64,000 nucleotides of DNA from Rhodoligotrophos defluvii (GTDB taxonomy: Bacteria; Pseudomonadota; Alphaproteobacteria; Rhizobiales; Im1): positions 248,001 to 312,000 of the forward strand of contig NZ_SZZM01000002.1 of assembly GCF_005281615.1 (NCBI RefSeq), given 5' to 3'. The position numbers were made by a program, and so were the translations under genes. Below the pieces are notes generated by a model. That model did no database searches and was not told the DNA's origin. It saw only the letters and a program-made list of their open reading frames with translations. Shown in pieces: positions 62,709-64,000 of the stretch. The stretch's first letter is position 1. Each line of letters opens with the position of its first letter.

Positions 62709-64000
62709 ATGTTTGATTGCGAAAAGGGGTCCGTCACGGGCACGCGCGGGGTTGCCGTCACCAATCACCCGCTCGCATCCGCCGCGGCGATGGAGATGCT
62801 TGCGGCCGGCGGCAACGCGTTCGACGCCACGGTCGCTTCGCTGTTCGCGCTGACGGTCGTGGAGCCGATGATGGTCGGCATATTCGGTGGCGGAACGGCC
62901 GTCGTGCATCTCGCCAACGGCGACATGCATGTCTTCGACGGGCTGGCCACCGCTCCCGCCCAGACGAGGCCGGATATCTATACGCCTCTCTCCGACAGCT
63001 GGCCCGATTACATGGAGACGAAGGGCCGGCAGAACCGGGTAGGTCCAAAGGCAATCGCGGTGCCCGGCAATCTCAAGGCCTGGTGCCAGATGTCGGCGGA
63101 GTTCGGCCGCTTGCCTCTGAAGCAATTGCTCGGCCCTGCCATCCGCTACGCCGAGGACGGCTTCGTGCTGTCTCCCTACCTGGCCACCTGCATAGAGGAA
63201 ATCAGCCCCGATCTTGCGCTCGACGATGCCATCGCGGCCGTCTTCTTGCCGGGCGGCAAGCCGCTGCAGGCCGGAGAGGTGCTCGTTCAGAAAGATTATG
63301 CGAACACCCTCAAGGCTATCGCCACAGGCGGCGCGGCAGCCCTGATGGCCGGCGAACTCGGCGCGCATGTGCGGGCGTTCCTGAACGATTCCGGCACCTG
63401 GGTGACCGAGCGGGACATTGAGGACTATCGCGTGTTGCGGCGCGAGCCGGTTATCGGCACCTATCGGGGTTTTGAGATCATTGGGCCGCCGCCGCCCTGT
63501 TCCGGCGGCGTACAGACCGTGCAGGTGCTGAACCTGCTCGAAGCGTCGGATGTGGCCGAAGCAGGCTTCGGCACCGTGGACACGTTGCACCGGCTCATCG
63601 AGGCGATGAAGATCGCGGCCGCCGACCGGCTCGCGGTCATCGGGGATCCCGCCTTCGTCGACGTGCCGATAGAACGGCTCACGTCGAAGGCATATGCGGA
63701 GGAAAGGCGGAGGGATTTCGATCCGGACCGGGCCCGCAGGCAGGAAGCCCGGATACTGACCAACGAATCCGCCAACACGACCCATGTGACGATCGCCGAC
63801 GGCGAGGGCAATGTCGTGACCTCGACACAGACGATCAACAGCTTGTTCGGTGCGAGAGTGGTTATTCCGGGAACCGGCATCATCGCCAACAACTACATGT
63901 ATCTGTTCGATCCCCATCCTGGAAAGGCGCTGTCGCTTGCGCCCGGCAAGAGGATAACCAGCGGGATCACCGCGCTGATCGCCCGGAAAGACGGCAAGCT
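62709..64000 (+). CDS. ggt: gamma-glutamyltransferase family protein (3' end outside the window)
   Basis: 430 codons are present from ATG 62709 (AGGA five bases upstream; in-frame ATG 62637 and GTG 62616 are less likely). The N-terminal part reads GTRGVAVTNHPLASAAAMEML and GGNAFDATVA, then FGGGTAVVH, the family pattern. The autoprocessing threonine of the small subunit is in ESANTTHVTIADGEGNVVTSTQTIN. There is no signal peptide, so it may be cytoplasmic. The enzyme hydrolyses or transfers gamma-glutamyl groups; homologues include cephalosporin acylases. The frame runs off the window edge at residue 430. Confidence 0.88.
   Translation, partial: MFDCEKGSVTGTRGVAVTNHPLASAAAMEMLAAGGNAFDATVASLFALTVVEPMMVGIFGGGTAVVHLANGDMHVFDGLATAPAQTRPDIYTPLSDSWPDYMETKGRQNRVGPKAIAVPGNLKAWCQMSAEFGRLPLKQLLGPAIRYAEDGFVLSPYLATCIEEISPDLALDDAIAAVFLPGGKPLQAGEVLVQKDYANTLKAIATGGAAALMAGELGAHVRAFLNDSGTWVTERDIEDYRVLRREPVIGTYRGFEIIGPPPPCSGGVQTVQVLNLLEASDVAEAGFGTVDTLHRLIEAMKIAAADRLAVIGDPAFVDVPIERLTSKAYAEERRRDFDPDRARRQEARILTNESANTTHVTIADGEGNVVTSTQTINSLFGARVVIPGTGIIANNYMYLFDPHPGKALSLAPGKRITSGITALIARKDGK

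Noticed and set aside
62544-63917. 457-codon minus-strand open frame
   Set aside because: It is antisense to the gamma-glutamyltransferase gene, which has full family motifs in its own frame.
1-64000. tRNA, rRNA, CRISPR arrays, insertion sequences, integrases or phage genes
   Set aside because: No transposase or integrase-like protein, regularly spaced repeat or clover-leaf sequence was noticed anywhere in the window.

Overview
The window is high-GC, densely packed, almost fully coding DNA from an alphaproteobacterium, most likely of the Rhizobiales (Hyphomicrobiales). The reasons are the mass of ABC and TRAP uptake systems tied to catabolic enzymes, many four-base ATGA start/stop overlaps, and a site resembling the rhizobial iron control element (the Irr box) in front of an iron-uptake operon. 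No rRNA, tRNA, CRISPR array, phage or insertion sequence was seen. It reads as a chromosome or large replicon of a soil or plant-associated heterotroph carrying several independent nutrient-use islands.

1-13.9 kb: an unusual catabolic island. It holds two complete class I (glutaconate-type) CoA-transferase pairs, a third short orphan A subunit, a class III (CaiB/BaiF) CoA-transferase, a thiamine-diphosphate enzyme, an FGGY sugar kinase, and two sugar-type binding protein plus permease sets that share one ATPase gene. Two identical 21-bp LacI-like operators sit in its promoters. The second transferase pair lacks the catalytic glutamate of the B subunit, so it may be a hydrolase rather than a transferase. 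I consider this the best candidate for an undescribed pathway here.

13.9-25.7 kb: an HxlR regulator divergent from a drug-type MFS exporter, then a second island: an RraA/LigK-type aldolase, a flavin reductase fused to a MarR-like domain, a LysR regulator, a LigI-type lactonase/amidohydrolase, an NtaA-type flavin monooxygenase, an FMN 2-hydroxyacid dehydrogenase and a TRAP transporter. Together they suggest uptake, oxygenation and retro-aldol breakdown of an organic acid. 26.0-28.5 kb: an ArsR/SRPBCC pair with a clear double operator, a small zinc-ribbon protein and a TerC-family transporter. 28.6-34.0 kb: a LysR regulator divergent from an orphan oligopeptide-type binding protein, an enolase-superfamily dehydratase and a GMC oxidoreductase. 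34.0-40.0 kb: a GpdQ-like phosphodiesterase, a Ugp-type ABC importer and a GntR regulator, consistent with glycerophosphodiester scavenging.

40.3-48.2 kb: an iron operon: FecI-type sigma factor, FecR anti-sigma factor, TonB-dependent transducer, periplasmic binding protein, FecCD permease, ATPase and a siderophore-interacting reductase. 48.2-49.1 kb: an intact protein resembling the Anabaena sensory rhodopsin transducer, beside remnants of a second such gene and of a GH13 glycosidase. 49.1-56.2 kb: a cation diffusion facilitator and a caa3-type cytochrome oxidase operon with a CtaG factor and extra c-type cytochromes. 56.4-64.0 kb: an FAD amine/amino-acid oxidase, a cytoplasmic-type S- or N-oxide reductase of the DMSO reductase family, a second CaiB/BaiF CoA-transferase, a LysR regulator and a gamma-glutamyltransferase cut by the window edge.
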